From positions 1 through 64,000 of the forward strand of contig JAEUVV010000005.1 in NCBI GenBank assembly GCA_016786705.1: DNA of 64,000 nucleotides, written 5' to 3'. This DNA is from Taibaiella sp. (lineage in GTDB: Bacteria > Bacteroidota > Bacteroidia > Chitinophagales > Chitinophagaceae). Below are positions 1 through 7,300 of the stretch, in pieces. The position numbers and the translations under genes are program-made. The notes under the pieces are model-generated. The model searched no databases, was not told the DNA's origin, and was given only the letters and a program-made list of their open reading frames with translations. How positions within the stretch are numbered: the stretch's first letter is position 1; every line of letters begins with the position of its first letter.

Positions 1-1
1 G

Positions 2-163
2 GGTGAAAAAGTATTCTTTACCAATAACACGAATGGCAGAGGCTGGGATGGTAATCTGAATGGTAAGGCGCAACCTACGGGTGTGTATGTTTACCAGATC
101 AATGTTACTTACAGAGATGGTAATACTGAAAAGTATACAGGTGATGTAACCTTGTTGAGATAA
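2..163 (+). CDS. C-terminal end of a T9SS type B (gliding-motility) sorting-domain protein, partial
   Basis: Only the last 53 residues lie in the window; the gene begins upstream. The reading frame from base 2 to the TAA at 161-163 contains GRGWDGNLNGK, PTGVYVYQINVTYRDG and a final TGDVTLLR. The pattern W-D-G..G..-P-x-G-V-Y-x-Y, followed by a strand ending in T-L-x-R, is the usual end of the CHU_C/'gliding motility-associated C-terminal' domain, which directs Bacteroidota proteins out through the type IX secretion system. The secreted part is not visible, so the protein's own function cannot be given. A hairpin terminator follows 20 bases after the stop. Confidence 0.85.
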   Translation, partial: GEKVFFTNNTNGRGWDGNLNGKAQPTGVYVYQINVTYRDGNTEKYTGDVTLLR

Positions 164-182
164 TTATTATTAAATATTTAAA

Positions 183-226
183 GAGAATAGGGTTTGGCTT
201 TAATGGTCAAACCCTTATTCTTTAAA
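183..226 (+). terminator. Rho-independent terminator after the T9SS protein
   Basis: GAATAGGGTTTG (185-196) pairs with CAAACCCTTATTC (208-220) with a single bulged base and is followed by TTT. It separates the secreted-protein gene from the thioredoxin-like gene. Confidence 0.75.
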
Positions 227-247
227 TGCAAAAACAATTAAAACCTG

Positions 248-255
248 TACTTTTG
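248..255 (+). promoter_or_regulatory. Bacteroidota -7 promoter box (TACTTTTG)
   Basis: TACTTTTG matches the TAnnTTTG consensus and lies 23 bases before the ATG at 279. No clear TTTG -33 box is visible at the expected spacing. Confidence 0.5.
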
Positions 256-278
256 TCTTTCAGATAAATTATCCTCGT

Positions 279-857
279 ATGATTTTTAGTACTGCGCAAC
301 GTTATTTTTCCTACCCGGAATTCTTAGCTTATGCGGCCGAAGAAGTGGCATTAAATGAAAGTAATCCCGAGCGTATTGCCGACCCTAAATACGCGCATTA
401 CACGAAGCTCAATTTTCAAAGAATGAAGCGCTGGGACAAAACCTTTGTGCCGGATGCTGAAGTTGTGGCGCAGATGAGAGCGGCCCGGGAACAGGAATGG
501 TGGGTGATCACAGAAGCCTGGTGTGGAGACAGTGCCCAGAATTTGCCGGTCATCGCGGCCCTGGCGGAGGCGGCAGGTATAGCTTTGCGTATTGTCTTAA
601 GAGATGAAAATCCTGGAATTATAGCACAATACCTGACTAATGGAACCAAAAGCATTCCTATACTGGTCAGCTTTGATGCTGACAGGCAGCAACTGTTCCG
701 CTGGGGACCCAGGCCTACTGCAGCACAAAGGTTAATGGAAGACTGGAAAACAAATCCCGCAGGAAGAGACTTTGAAGCATTTGAGCTGGAGATGCATCGC
801 TGGTATACGGAAAATAGGGGAAAAGATACCCAGGCTGAATTGGCGGATCTGCTTTAA
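279..857 (+). CDS. Thioredoxin-family protein with a single active-site cysteine
   Basis: A 192-residue cytosolic protein (no signal peptide) of the thioredoxin-like group found in Bacteroidota and Bacillota. The thioredoxin core starts near residue 73 with WWVITEAWCGDS. The CxxC position reads C82-G-D-S85, so only the first catalytic cysteine is present. The cis-proline loop is visible as SIP127I. The N-terminal helical extension (1-70) is normal for this subfamily. It stands alone between a terminator and the ECF sigma gene. With one cysteine it could act in monothiol exchange or bacillithiol-type chemistry, or only as a binding fold; this is inference. The family call is firm but the physiological role is unknown. 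Confidence 0.8.
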   Translation: MIFSTAQRYFSYPEFLAYAAEEVALNESNPERIADPKYAHYTKLNFQRMKRWDKTFVPDAEVVAQMRAAREQEWWVITEAWCGDSAQNLPVIAALAEAAGIALRIVLRDENPGIIAQYLTNGTKSIPILVSFDADRQQLFRWGPRPTAAQRLMEDWKTNPAGRDFEAFELEMHRWYTENRGKDTQAELADLL

Positions 858-930
858 GCATATTTTTATGGAATAGTAGGAGCTTAGACGTCTTTTCTAG
901 GAAAGTATTGGAGTAAAACACTGTGTAACA

Positions 931-1506
931 TTGAATCATAAAATACAACACATTTCAGAAACAGGTTTGCTGGCCCTTTATTATAAGGAGCGGGATAATG
1001 TTTATGTAGGAGAGTTGCTCAGCCGTTATACGCTAAGGTTGTTGGGAGTATGTATGAAATACCTCAAAGATGAAGATGATGCCAGGGATATGGTACAGCA
1101 AGTGTTTGAAAAGGTGCTGGCAGAGTTGGGCAAATACCAGATCGATAATTTTGGCGGCTGGCTGTACCGCATCGCCCAGAATGCCTGTATTTCACAGATA
1201 AGGGTACAAAAGCAATTTGTGGCCGCCGAAAGTCTGGTTTATGTTCCCGCTGATATGGATGCTGATCCGCAACAGTTCCGGGAACAGGAAAAGCAGCACG
1301 ATCGGTTACATCTTGCCCTGGAGCAGCTGAAGACTGAGCAGAAAATCTGTGTATCTTTGTTTTTTCTTCAGAAAATGAGCTACCAGCAAATAGCGGAACA
1401 GCAGCAATATGACATTAAAGAAGTAAAAAGCTATATTCAAAATGGCAAGCGTAATCTACGGTTGATCATGGAGCAAATGGAAAAAGCAGAAAATGCCAAG
1501 AAATAA
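931..1506 (+). CDS. ECF-type RNA polymerase sigma factor
   Basis: A 191-residue sigma-70 family factor with regions 2 and 4 only. Region 2 runs over about residues 25-95 (YLKDEDDARDMVQQVFEKV, then a W-L-Y-R-I-A-x-N segment that contacts the -10 element). Region 4 runs over about 130-185 (LKTEQKICVSLFFLQKMSYQQIAE, a helix-turn-helix). The start is taken as TTG at 931: there is an in-frame stop at 898, and the first in-frame ATG (residue 42) would remove part of region 2. Its last 14 bases overlap the next gene, a putative anti-sigma factor, so the two are translated together. Target promoters cannot be read from the sequence. Confidence 0.85.
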   Translation: MNHKIQHISETGLLALYYKERDNVYVGELLSRYTLRLLGVCMKYLKDEDDARDMVQQVFEKVLAELGKYQIDNFGGWLYRIAQNACISQIRVQKQFVAAESLVYVPADMDADPQQFREQEKQHDRLHLALEQLKTEQKICVSLFFLQKMSYQQIAEQQQYDIKEVKSYIQNGKRNLRLIMEQMEKAENAKK

Positions 1507-1834
1507 AGGATTTAATAAGAAAGGAAGGTCCGCTGAGGATGAAGCACTTTGGGAGTACGTCTCAGGGCAGCTTCCTGCAGATAAAGCTCATGATTACGAA
1601 ATGGAGCATCTTGATGATCCGTTTTGGAATGACGCGGCAGAAGGCCTGGCAGAAATAAAGGATCCGGCTTTAGCTAAAAAAATGCAATTGCAGTTGCAAC
1701 AGCAGATCATCAGCCAGACACAGTCGCGGAAAGAGAAACGAAAGCGCAGTTTTCAACAGTCCAGCTTTATCGCGGTATTTGTGCTATTGATGCTGGTTAT
1801 TATACTTTACCTTGTATTTTTCTACCTGAAATAG
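1493..1834 (+). CDS. Small membrane-anchored putative anti-sigma factor
   Basis: A 113-residue protein overlapping the sigma gene by 14 bases. Its N-terminal half has the EALWEYVSGQLPAD...LDDPFWNDAAEGL pattern that opens many Bacteroidota anti-sigma factors. Then comes a basic, glutamine-rich stretch (about 63-86) and one C-terminal membrane span (about 88-111), which would leave the first 85 residues in the cytosol to bind the sigma factor. There is no FecR or periplasmic sensor domain, so any signal must come through the membrane span or a partner. The function is inferred from position and motif; a general sigma-associated membrane protein cannot be excluded. Confidence 0.65.
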   Translation: MPRNKGFNKKGRSAEDEALWEYVSGQLPADKAHDYEMEHLDDPFWNDAAEGLAEIKDPALAKKMQLQLQQQIISQTQSRKEKRKRSFQQSSFIAVFVLLMLVIILYLVFFYLK

Positions 1835-1859
1835 GGAAAGGAAGATATAAACATAAAAT

Positions 1860-1900
1860 AAGCGGTGTTATTTACAAAAATGTAAAAAAACCGCTTGTTT
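1860..1900. terminator. Bidirectional hairpin terminator between convergent genes
   Basis: AAGCGGT (1860-1866) pairs with ACCGCTT (1890-1896), with an inner stem TTTACA/TGTAAA. T-rich sequence lies on both sides. It sits between the anti-sigma gene (plus strand) and rpoZ (minus strand). Confidence 0.7.
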
Positions 1901-1918
1901 TATTAAGAAAGAAAACTA

Positions 1919-2239
1919 CTATTTCTTCCTGTAGTAAATTTTGTCGTTATTGTACTCGTTGATCGATTGTAAAACCGGGTTGGCCATACGCTCATAAAAA
2001 CGGGAAATTTCGATTTGCTCCTTATTTTCGTGTACTTCTTCTAAAGTATCAGTATGGTTGGCAAAATCTTCCAGTTTACGATGCAATTCTTCTTTCATCG
2101 TAATGTTGATCTGATTGGCACGCTTGGCAATAATTGCGATAGATTCGTAGATGTTGCCTGTTTTTTCCTTCATGGCAGCCACATCACGAGTTTCAATCAA
2201 AGGATTCAAAGAAGAAACCAGCTTTTTAGTTGTGCTCAT
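1919..2239 (-). CDS. rpoZ: DNA-directed RNA polymerase omega subunit, Bacteroidota type
   Basis: A 106-residue protein matching the Bacteroidota RpoZ pattern: ETRDVAAMKEKTGNIYES (about 17-34) followed by AKRANQIN and an acidic stretch ending in KEQIEISRFYERM. Omega binds the beta-prime subunit and helps assemble RNA polymerase. The gene overlaps the end of bamD by 14 bases (2226-2239), so the two are cotranscribed and probably translationally coupled, a conserved pairing in this phylum. A hairpin terminator (1860-1900) lies just beyond its stop codon. Confidence 0.88.
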   Translation of the reverse strand: MSTTKKLVSSLNPLIETRDVAAMKEKTGNIYESIAIIAKRANQINITMKEELHRKLEDFANHTDTLEEVHENKEQIEISRFYERMANPVLQSINEYNNDKIYYRKK

Positions 2240-3041
2240 TATTTTTACGAATTTTATTAATTTGTTGATTAGCTGCAGTTACCAGTGGTTCTGCGTTTTT
2301 AATGTATTGTGATTGCGGATATAAATCCTGTAATGTTTTATAGGAGGTAAGCATATCGCTATAGCGCTCTTCCTGCTTATCCGTACGGCTACCTTTGGCA
2401 AAGTGGTAGTCAGAACGTACGATCATATAGTAATAATAATCCGCGTTCAGCGATTCCGGGTATTCGTCAATGGTGCTTTTATAAGCCACTTTTGCCGCGC
2501 GGTACTCCTGCATATCAAAGTAAAGCTTGGCTGCACTGGCTTCCTTTAACTCCAGTCGCTGGCGGCATTCGTCAATATATTTATTGACTTCCGGCGTGAA
2601 CGTAGAGTTTTTATACATGGAGGTAAAGGTATATAAGGCCGACATGGCTTTTATAGTACTTGACTGGTCCATAGTGTACTTGGGAGCATCAATATATAAG
2701 CTTTTAGCAAACATAAATTCAGCCTCCTCTGCTCTTTTGCTGGTTGGGAAATTATCTACAAAGGTCCTGAACTGGTAAGAAGAGCTTAAGTAATCTTTAG
2801 TATTATAAAAGCTATAAGCATACCTGTAGAGTAATTCCTCGTAGTTCTTGGTGCCTCTTACTACCGATAACAAAGTAGCATAAAGCCCGTTGGCTTTATA
2901 CCAGGACTTTTGATCGTAATACTCATTCGCTTTTGCGAGCCTTTTATTAGGATCCGTTTCCTTTAAATAAGACTCATAGCCCTTACAGGAGCTGAACAGC
3001 GTTACCGAAAATAATGATGCAAATAAGATAAATCTGCGCAT
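2226..3041 (-). CDS. bamD: Outer-membrane assembly lipoprotein BamD
   Basis: A 271-residue lipoprotein. The signal peptide MRRFILFASLFSVTLFSSC has its lipobox cysteine at position 19. The mature part is made of tetratricopeptide-like helices (YYDQKSWYKANGLYATLL, then LLYRYAYSFYNTKDY and EAEFMFAKSLY), as in BamD/ComL. BamD is the essential TPR lipoprotein of the BAM complex that inserts beta-barrel proteins into the outer membrane. It is followed by rpoZ with an overlap. A -7 promoter box (3050-3057) lies only 8 bases before the ATG, so the transcript may have almost no leader. Confidence 0.9.
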   Translation of the reverse strand: MRRFILFASLFSVTLFSSCKGYESYLKETDPNKRLAKANEYYDQKSWYKANGLYATLLSVVRGTKNYEELLYRYAYSFYNTKDYLSSSYQFRTFVDNFPTSKRAEEAEFMFAKSLYIDAPKYTMDQSSTIKAMSALYTFTSMYKNSTFTPEVNKYIDECRQRLELKEASAAKLYFDMQEYRAAKVAYKSTIDEYPESLNADYYYYMIVRSDYHFAKGSRTDKQEERYSDMLTSYKTLQDLYPQSQYIKNAEPLVTAANQQINKIRKNNEHN

Positions 3042-3049
3042 AAGACTTG

Positions 3050-3057
3050 CAAAAGTA
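3050..3057 (-). promoter_or_regulatory. -7 promoter box of the bamD-rpoZ operon
   Basis: On the minus strand TACTTTTG followed by C, an exact TAnnTTTG match. Its 3' end is 8 bases from the bamD ATG (3039-3041). No TTTG -33 box is found at about 19 bases. Confidence 0.55.
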
Positions 3058-3176
3058 CGATTTTTTGTTGGATTAAATAAATTATTATTTCACTTCCGGT
3101 TCCAATATTTATACTTCATTAAAGAAGGTCTGAAAACAGAATTTTTAATAAAACGTTTTTTTTGTTCGGAATTGTA

Positions 3177-3184
3177 TATATTTG
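3177..3184 (+). promoter_or_regulatory. -7 promoter box of the tRNA-Leu gene
   Basis: TATATTTG followed by C matches TAnnTTTG and lies 16 bases before the mature tRNA 5' end. A TTTG at 3161-3164 is only 12 bases away, shorter than the usual spacing. Confidence 0.5.
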
Positions 3185-3200
3185 CGCTCCTTAAAGCAAT

Positions 3201-3284
3201 GCGGCGGTGGCGAAACTGGTAGACGCGCAACGTTGAGGTCGTTGTGTTCGAAAGGACATGGGAGTTCGAATCTCCTCTGCCGCA
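3201..3284 (+). tRNA. tRNA-Leu (anticodon GAG)
   Basis: An 84-base cloverleaf with a long variable arm, as expected for tRNA-Leu. The acceptor GCGGCGG (3201-3207) pairs with CTGCCGC (3277-3283, one G-T pair), with discriminator A at 3284. The anticodon stem CAACG/CGTTG encloses the loop TTGAGGT, giving anticodon GAG. The T arm is GGGAG-TTCGAAT-CTCCT. The CCA end is not encoded. A TATATTTG box at 3177-3184 fits a -7 promoter element, and a strong hairpin terminator follows. Confidence 0.93.
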
Positions 3285-3292
3285 CTTTCCTG

Positions 3293-3328
3293 ACAGGCTT
3301 ATCTTATTAATAAGATAAGCCTGTTTTG
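3293..3328 (+). terminator. Terminator after tRNA-Leu
   Basis: A perfect 14-bp stem (ACAGGCTTATCTTA / TAAGATAAGCCTGT) with loop TTAA, followed by TTTT at 3325-3328. Confidence 0.85.
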
Positions 3329-3339
3329 ATTTATAACAC

Positions 3340-3574
3340 CTCTTTAGGGTAAAGCCGGAGCCGCTTGGTGGACTAAGTGAAAATCGAGCTAAAGAAGGTC
3401 ATGAGCTAAGTTCTGAAGCCGAATTTGAATATAAAGCAGGTCCTGAAAATAGGAATGGCACTCAACGACTCAAAACTTATTTCCATTAAAAGTAGTAAAA
3501 GAGCTATCTAAAAGGTAGGCAAGGAGCCTGGAATTGAATATCCGGGTACCCAACCTGTAGGGGAGACCATTGAT
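3340..3574 (+). pseudogene. Possible decayed coding remnant next to the tRNA
   Basis: No intact gene lies here. Two stretches read like real protein but are broken by stops and frame changes: a frame around 3394-3489 giving HELSSEAEFEYKAG and ENRNGTQRLKTYFH then a stop, and a frame around 3517-3594 giving EPGIEYPGTQPVGETIDLNN and then DG. The second runs into the 3' end of the antisense oxidoreductase gene. The position just after a tRNA gene fits the remains of an old insertion. The original protein is not recognised, and chance open frames remain possible. Confidence 0.25.
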
Positions 3575-4255
3575 CTAAATAATGATGGCGTCCATTCTCG
3601 CGCCAAGCTCTACCAAATAGTTACTGATGTCATTTACAAATGTTTCCGGCCCGCATACATAAAAGCGCTTATCGAAATCTCCGATAGTTTCTACAAGAAA
3701 TTTTCGGTTGATTCTTTTTTCGCCAAAACCGATTACTCCTTCTTTACTGAAAAAATCTACATAGCCTCTACCCAACATCTGGGTCAGTTCTTCTTGCAGT
3801 ATCACATCTTCGTGGTAGTGGTTGGAATACAGCAAGCCGATATTGCGCATATTCCCACTATGGTATAAGGCACGGAAAATAGCTATAAACGGAGTGATGC
3901 CCGTACCTCCGGCAAGGAAAATACCCGGACCTTTATAGTTAATAGTTCCGAACACATCTTTCATAAGCAATGTCGCCCCGGCGTTAAGCTTCCCTAATTG
4001 CTGTGTCACACCTTGATGGTCATCGTAGATCTTTATGATAAACTCCAGGTAGTTCCAGGAATTAAGAGAAGTAAAAGTAAAGCTACGCCATTGATCTTCC
4101 CACCCGGGCAGATTAACAGCCAGGTGTGTTGATTGTCCCGGTATGTAAGAGAAACCTGCAGGTTTTTCTACCACAAAGCGTTTTACGTTATGCGTAAGGT
4201 AATCAGTATCTAATATTTTCAACGGATATACCTCGGTTGGCATGTTTGCTGTCAT
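3575..4255 (-). CDS. FAD-dependent ferredoxin/flavodoxin reductase-like oxidoreductase
   Basis: A 226-residue protein of the ferredoxin-NADP reductase superfamily. The FAD-binding beta-barrel carries the R57-S-F-T60 motif. The NAD(P)-binding half carries GGTGITPF (116-123) and a C-terminal CGPE motif (about 202-205) that positions nicotinamide. There is no N-terminal 2Fe-2S or globin domain, so this is a stand-alone reductase moving electrons between NAD(P)H and an unknown carrier. It is transcribed alone. The stop lies against the possible pseudogene stretch, so the last few residues (MDAIII) could be affected by that junction. The family call is firm; the electron partner is unknown. Confidence 0.8.
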   Translation of the reverse strand: MTANMPTEVYPLKILDTDYLTHNVKRFVVEKPAGFSYIPGQSTHLAVNLPGWEDQWRSFTFTSLNSWNYLEFIIKIYDDHQGVTQQLGKLNAGATLLMKDVFGTINYKGPGIFLAGGTGITPFIAIFRALYHSGNMRNIGLLYSNHYHEDVILQEELTQMLGRGYVDFFSKEGVIGFGEKRINRKFLVETIGDFDKRFYVCGPETFVNDISNYLVELGARMDAIII

Positions 4256-4730
4256 TATATCGGTGTGACTTAATACTTAAGTTAATGCTGCAAACTACAA
4301 TTAAATTCTGTTAAACGAAATAGTAGGGGAAAGTAATAACCGGTGCAGTGTATTTATATTGAAGGGAGAACTTGAGTGTCTTGAGGTCTATTGCAGGAGT
4401 ATTTTTTTAACACATGGCCAAAAGGTGAATAGGTAACCTGGCAACTGAATATTTACCTAAAAGTGGCTGATCTTTTGGCTCAGCTACTTTTTGTATTTTA
4501 TATATAGGCGCTTGTGCAGGCTGCAGAAAATTATCAGCCGGTGAATGTATTGAATCTTTTACTGTTGATTATGTTTTAAAAGTAAGATATTAGGTTATCA
4601 TTAAGGTGTGGTATTACTTTAAGGTAATTGCTTCTGATTTTTATTAACAAATTGTAAAAACATATCATTTGGTTTGAATTTTTTGTACAAAGTCACTACT
4701 TTGTTCCGGAATTAATTAAAATCATATCTT
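4256..4730. other. 475-base intergenic region with an orphan terminator
   Basis: No convincing open reading frame on either strand. The stretch is AT-rich and contains a hairpin terminator (4460-4493) that no annotated gene uses. This suggests a short transcript may start in the first 200 bases. The last 60 bases precede the MscS gene and include TACTTTG near 4697-4703, one base short of a -7 consensus. Confidence 0.5.
4460..4493 (+). terminator. Orphan terminator hairpin
   Basis: AAAGTGGCTGA (4460-4470) pairs with TCAGCTACTTT (4480-4490, one G-T pair), followed by a run of T. No plus-strand gene ends upstream since the tRNA. Confidence 0.6.
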
Positions 4731-5597
4731 ATGTTTGAAAAAGTTTTACTCCAAAGTACTGATCTGACCGCAAGTGCGGATGAAGCCATTAAAGTAGGCA
4801 CCACCTGGGGGACCAATATTAAAGCATTTATAGTCGATTACGGACCCAAAATAGTAGGGGCCATTTTAGTATACCTTATCGGGCAGTGGATCATTAAAAA
4901 ACTGGTAGCGGTACTGGGACGGGCGATTTCTTCAGACAAGTTTGATGTTTCGCTCTCTAAATTTTTACTTTCCTTAGCTAAAGTTACTTTTCAATTAGTT
5001 TTATTTCTTTCTATCGCCGGCATTTTAGGCGTTAATATTGTCGGTTTTTCAGCAATCCTTGCAGGCGCAGCAGTAGGTATAGGCGCAGCACTAAACGGCT
5101 CTTTGGGCAACCTGGCGGGCGGAGTGATGATGATGATCTTTAAACCCTTTAAAGTGGGTGATATTATCGAAGCACAGGGACAAGTGGGTGTAGTCCAGGA
5201 ATTAGGTATTTTTAATACGGTAATCCTGACCCCGGAAAATAAAACCGTTATCCTGCCTAATGGGGCTTTGTCTACCGGCGTGATCGTTAACTATAATACA
5301 GCCGGCCATTTGAGGGTGGATATCAATATGGCTATTGCTAATGACCAGGACGTGGACAAAGCCCGTGCCATTGCCCTGGAAGCTATGAAACAGCATGAAA
5401 AGGTATTGCAGACTCCTGCGCCTGAATTCGCGATCAGCAGTGTTTCTGATTTTATGACGAAAATCGCTATTCGCCCTTACACTACCCAGGCAGACTATTG
5501 GGATGTTTATTTTGGGGTTACCGAGCTGGTGAAAAAGGCTTTTGATGCAAACGGGATCACCGGGCCTATGCCAACAAGAGTGGTATATAATAAATAA
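4731..5597 (+). CDS. Small-conductance mechanosensitive channel, MscS family
   Basis: A 288-residue inner-membrane protein, the size of a minimal MscS. Three membrane spans occupy the first 130 residues. The pore helix TM3 is recognisable by its glycine/alanine pattern (GFSAILAGAAVGIGAALNGS, then LGNLAGG, about 104-131). It is followed by the MscS beta domain signature FKVGDIIEAQGQVGVVQELG and NKTVILPNG. MscS channels open under membrane tension and release solutes during hypo-osmotic shock. The gene stands alone with a terminator after it. Confidence 0.88.
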   Translation: MFEKVLLQSTDLTASADEAIKVGTTWGTNIKAFIVDYGPKIVGAILVYLIGQWIIKKLVAVLGRAISSDKFDVSLSKFLLSLAKVTFQLVLFLSIAGILGVNIVGFSAILAGAAVGIGAALNGSLGNLAGGVMMMIFKPFKVGDIIEAQGQVGVVQELGIFNTVILTPENKTVILPNGALSTGVIVNYNTAGHLRVDINMAIANDQDVDKARAIALEAMKQHEKVLQTPAPEFAISSVSDFMTKIAIRPYTTQADYWDVYFGVTELVKKAFDANGITGPMPTRVVYNK

Positions 5598-5636
5598 TCA
5601 GTCCATTGCATAACGTTTAGCAAACGGATCGCATTT

Positions 5637-5675
5637 AACAAGAGCGCTCTTCTTTATTGACAGAGTGCTCTTGTT
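5637..5675 (+). terminator. Terminator after the MscS gene
   Basis: AACAAGAGCGCTCT (5637-5650) pairs with AGAGTGCTCTTGTT (5662-5675) with one G-T pair. Confidence 0.7.
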
Positions 5676-5731
5676 AATTATAAGCACAACTGGACGTCGC
5701 GATTAGGAAGGGTATATTAATACGAATTTAT

Positions 5732-5762
5732 TTTGAAACTCAAGCGCAAAATACTACTTTTG
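5732..5762 (+). promoter_or_regulatory. Complete Bacteroidota promoter of the E2 gene
   Basis: TTTG (-33 box, 5732-5735), a 19-base spacer, and TACTTTTG (-7 box, 5755-5762): a full match to the Bacteroidota consensus. It shows transcription begins near 5769, so the upstream in-frame codon at 5733 cannot be the start and the ATG at 5799 is. Confidence 0.8.
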
Positions 5763-5798
5763 CGCAGACAAAATACTTTAAAAAATAAAAAACAATAT

Positions 5799-7115
5799 AT
5801 GTCTGTAGTAGATTTGATAATGCCTAAGATGGGCGAAAGTATCATGGAGGCCACTGTATTAAAATGGCATAAAAAGCCCGGAGATACAGTAAAAATGGAT
5901 GAAACTGTGCTTGAAATCGCAACAGATAAGGTGGATAGTGAAGTGCCGTCTACAGCTGCGGGCACTATTGTTGAGCTCCTTTTTAATGAAAATGATGTAG
6001 TACCTATCGGTACTGCTATCGCAAGAATTGATACCGGTAATGGTACGGCTACCGTTACTGCATCGGCTCCAGCCCCCGCTGCTGCACCGCAGAGCGCCCC
6101 AGCGGCAGCTCCGCAAGCTCCTGCGGCGGCAACTACAGCTCCGGCGGGTACTACGGGCGCCAATCGCTTTTATTCTCCTTTAGTATTAAACATCGCTGCT
6201 AAAGAAGGTATCGGTATGGCTGAATTAGAGCATATACCTGGTACCGGGAATGAAGGCCGTGTAACTAAAAAAGATATTCTTAATTATGTAGCCAACAGAG
6301 GCGCGGCTCCTGCTCCTGCAGCGGCACCGGCTCAGGCGGCTCCTGCAACTCCTGCTCCTCAGCCAGCACCTGCAGCTGCTCCTGCGGCAGTAACCAACCC
6401 GGGCGGTAACGTGGAAATAGTAGAGATGGACCGGATGCGGAAGCTGATCGCGGACCATATGGTACGTAGTAAAGCGACATCGCCACACGTGACCAGCTTT
6501 ACCGAGTGTGATGTAACTAACATTGTAAACTGGAGAGACAAAAACAAAAATGCTTTCCAGAAACAATATGGTGAAAAAATTACGTTCACACCGATCTTCA
6601 TCGAAGCTATCGCTAACTGTATCAAGAAATTCCCGATGATCAACAGCTCTGTAGATGGCGACCGTATTATCGTGAAAAAAGATATCAATATAGGTATGGC
6701 TACCGCTTTACCTTCAGGCAACCTGATCGTTCCGGTAATTAAAAATACAGAAACCAAGAACCTGCTGGGCATTACCAAAGATGTAAACGGCCTGGCAAAT
6801 GCGGCACGCAATAATAAATTGAAACCGGATGATACACAGGGTGGCACATTTACGCTGACCAATGTAGGTACTTTCGGCAGCCTTATGGGCACGCCGATTA
6901 TTAACCAGCCACAGGTAGCGATCCTCGCGGTAGGCAGTATCAAAAAACGCCCGATGGTAATGGAAACAGAACATGGCGATGTGATTGCTATCCGCCACAT
7001 GATGTACCTGTCTTTAAGCTATGACCACAGGATCGTTGACGGTTCTTTAGGTGCCGGCTTCCTGACCGCTGTTGCCAACGAGTTAGAAGCATTTGATGTG
7101 AACAAATCCATTTAA
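5799..7115 (+). CDS. Dihydrolipoamide acyltransferase (2-oxo acid dehydrogenase E2)
   Basis: A 438-residue E2 subunit with the usual order. The lipoyl domain (about 1-80) has the lipoylated lysine K44 in the TDKVDSE motif. Then comes a long Ala/Pro linker, a peripheral-subunit-binding domain (FYSPLVLNIAAKEGIGMAEL, GTGNEGRVTKKDIL), a second Ala/Pro linker, and the catalytic acyltransferase domain ending in the active-site motif YDHRIVDGS. E2 passes acyl groups from lipoate to CoA in pyruvate, 2-oxoglutarate or branched-chain complexes. No E1 or E3 gene is adjacent, so the substrate cannot be settled; a branched-chain type is plausible. The start at 5799 is set by the promoter at 5732-5762. Confidence 0.88.
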   Translation: MSVVDLIMPKMGESIMEATVLKWHKKPGDTVKMDETVLEIATDKVDSEVPSTAAGTIVELLFNENDVVPIGTAIARIDTGNGTATVTASAPAPAAAPQSAPAAAPQAPAAATTAPAGTTGANRFYSPLVLNIAAKEGIGMAELEHIPGTGNEGRVTKKDILNYVANRGAAPAPAAAPAQAAPATPAPQPAPAAAPAAVTNPGGNVEIVEMDRMRKLIADHMVRSKATSPHVTSFTECDVTNIVNWRDKNKNAFQKQYGEKITFTPIFIEAIANCIKKFPMINSSVDGDRIIVKKDINIGMATALPSGNLIVPVIKNTETKNLLGITKDVNGLANAARNNKLKPDDTQGGTFTLTNVGTFGSLMGTPIINQPQVAILAVGSIKKRPMVMETEHGDVIAIRHMMYLSLSYDHRIVDGSLGAGFLTAVANELEAFDVNKSI

Positions 7116-7135
7116 CCCGGAATAAGTAATATACG

Positions 7136-7164
7136 ACCGTCTCTTTTTAAGAGGCGGTTTTTTT
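7136..7164 (+). terminator. Terminator after the E2 gene
   Basis: ACCGTCTCTT (7136-7145) pairs with AAGAGGCGGT (7149-7158, one G-T pair) followed by seven T. Confidence 0.8.
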
Positions 7165-7175
7165 ATGTAATAATT

Positions 7176-7200
7176 CCACTAAAAAATATTTTTTTAATGG
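7176..7200. promoter_or_regulatory. Imperfect palindrome upstream of the metal-uptake cluster
   Basis: CCACTAAAAAA ... TTTTTTTAATGG spans 25 bases with CCA/TGG ends, about 65 bp upstream of the -7 box. It may be an operator or only AT-rich DNA. It does not resemble the GATAAT repeats of a Fur box. Confidence 0.3.
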
Positions 7201-7265
7201 GTTACATAATAAGGAATATCTTTTTGAAAACAATTTTATGACAGATTTATTACATAAGATCAGGC

Positions 7266-7273
7266 TACATTTG
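7266..7273 (+). promoter_or_regulatory. -7 promoter box of the metal-uptake cluster
   Basis: TACATTTG followed by C, an exact TAnnTTTG match, 27 bases before the ATG at 7301. The -33 region (ATTTAT near 7245-7250) departs from consensus, which fits a regulated promoter. Confidence 0.6.
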
Positions 7274-7300
7274 CAGGCGAAAAAACTAATTTAACAAAGC

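Noticed and set aside
3161..3184. Full -33/-7 promoter of the tRNA gene
   Set aside because: The TTTG at 3161 lies only 12 bases from the -7 box, outside the usual 17-21 spacing, so only the -7 box was kept.
6359..7000. 213-codon open frame on the minus strand inside the E2 gene
   Set aside because: It lies opposite the well-supported acyltransferase domain and has no family motif; it is an antisense shadow. The same holds for other long antisense frames within kup (31082-31660), the antiporter (45121-45609) and the histidine kinase (59645-60112).
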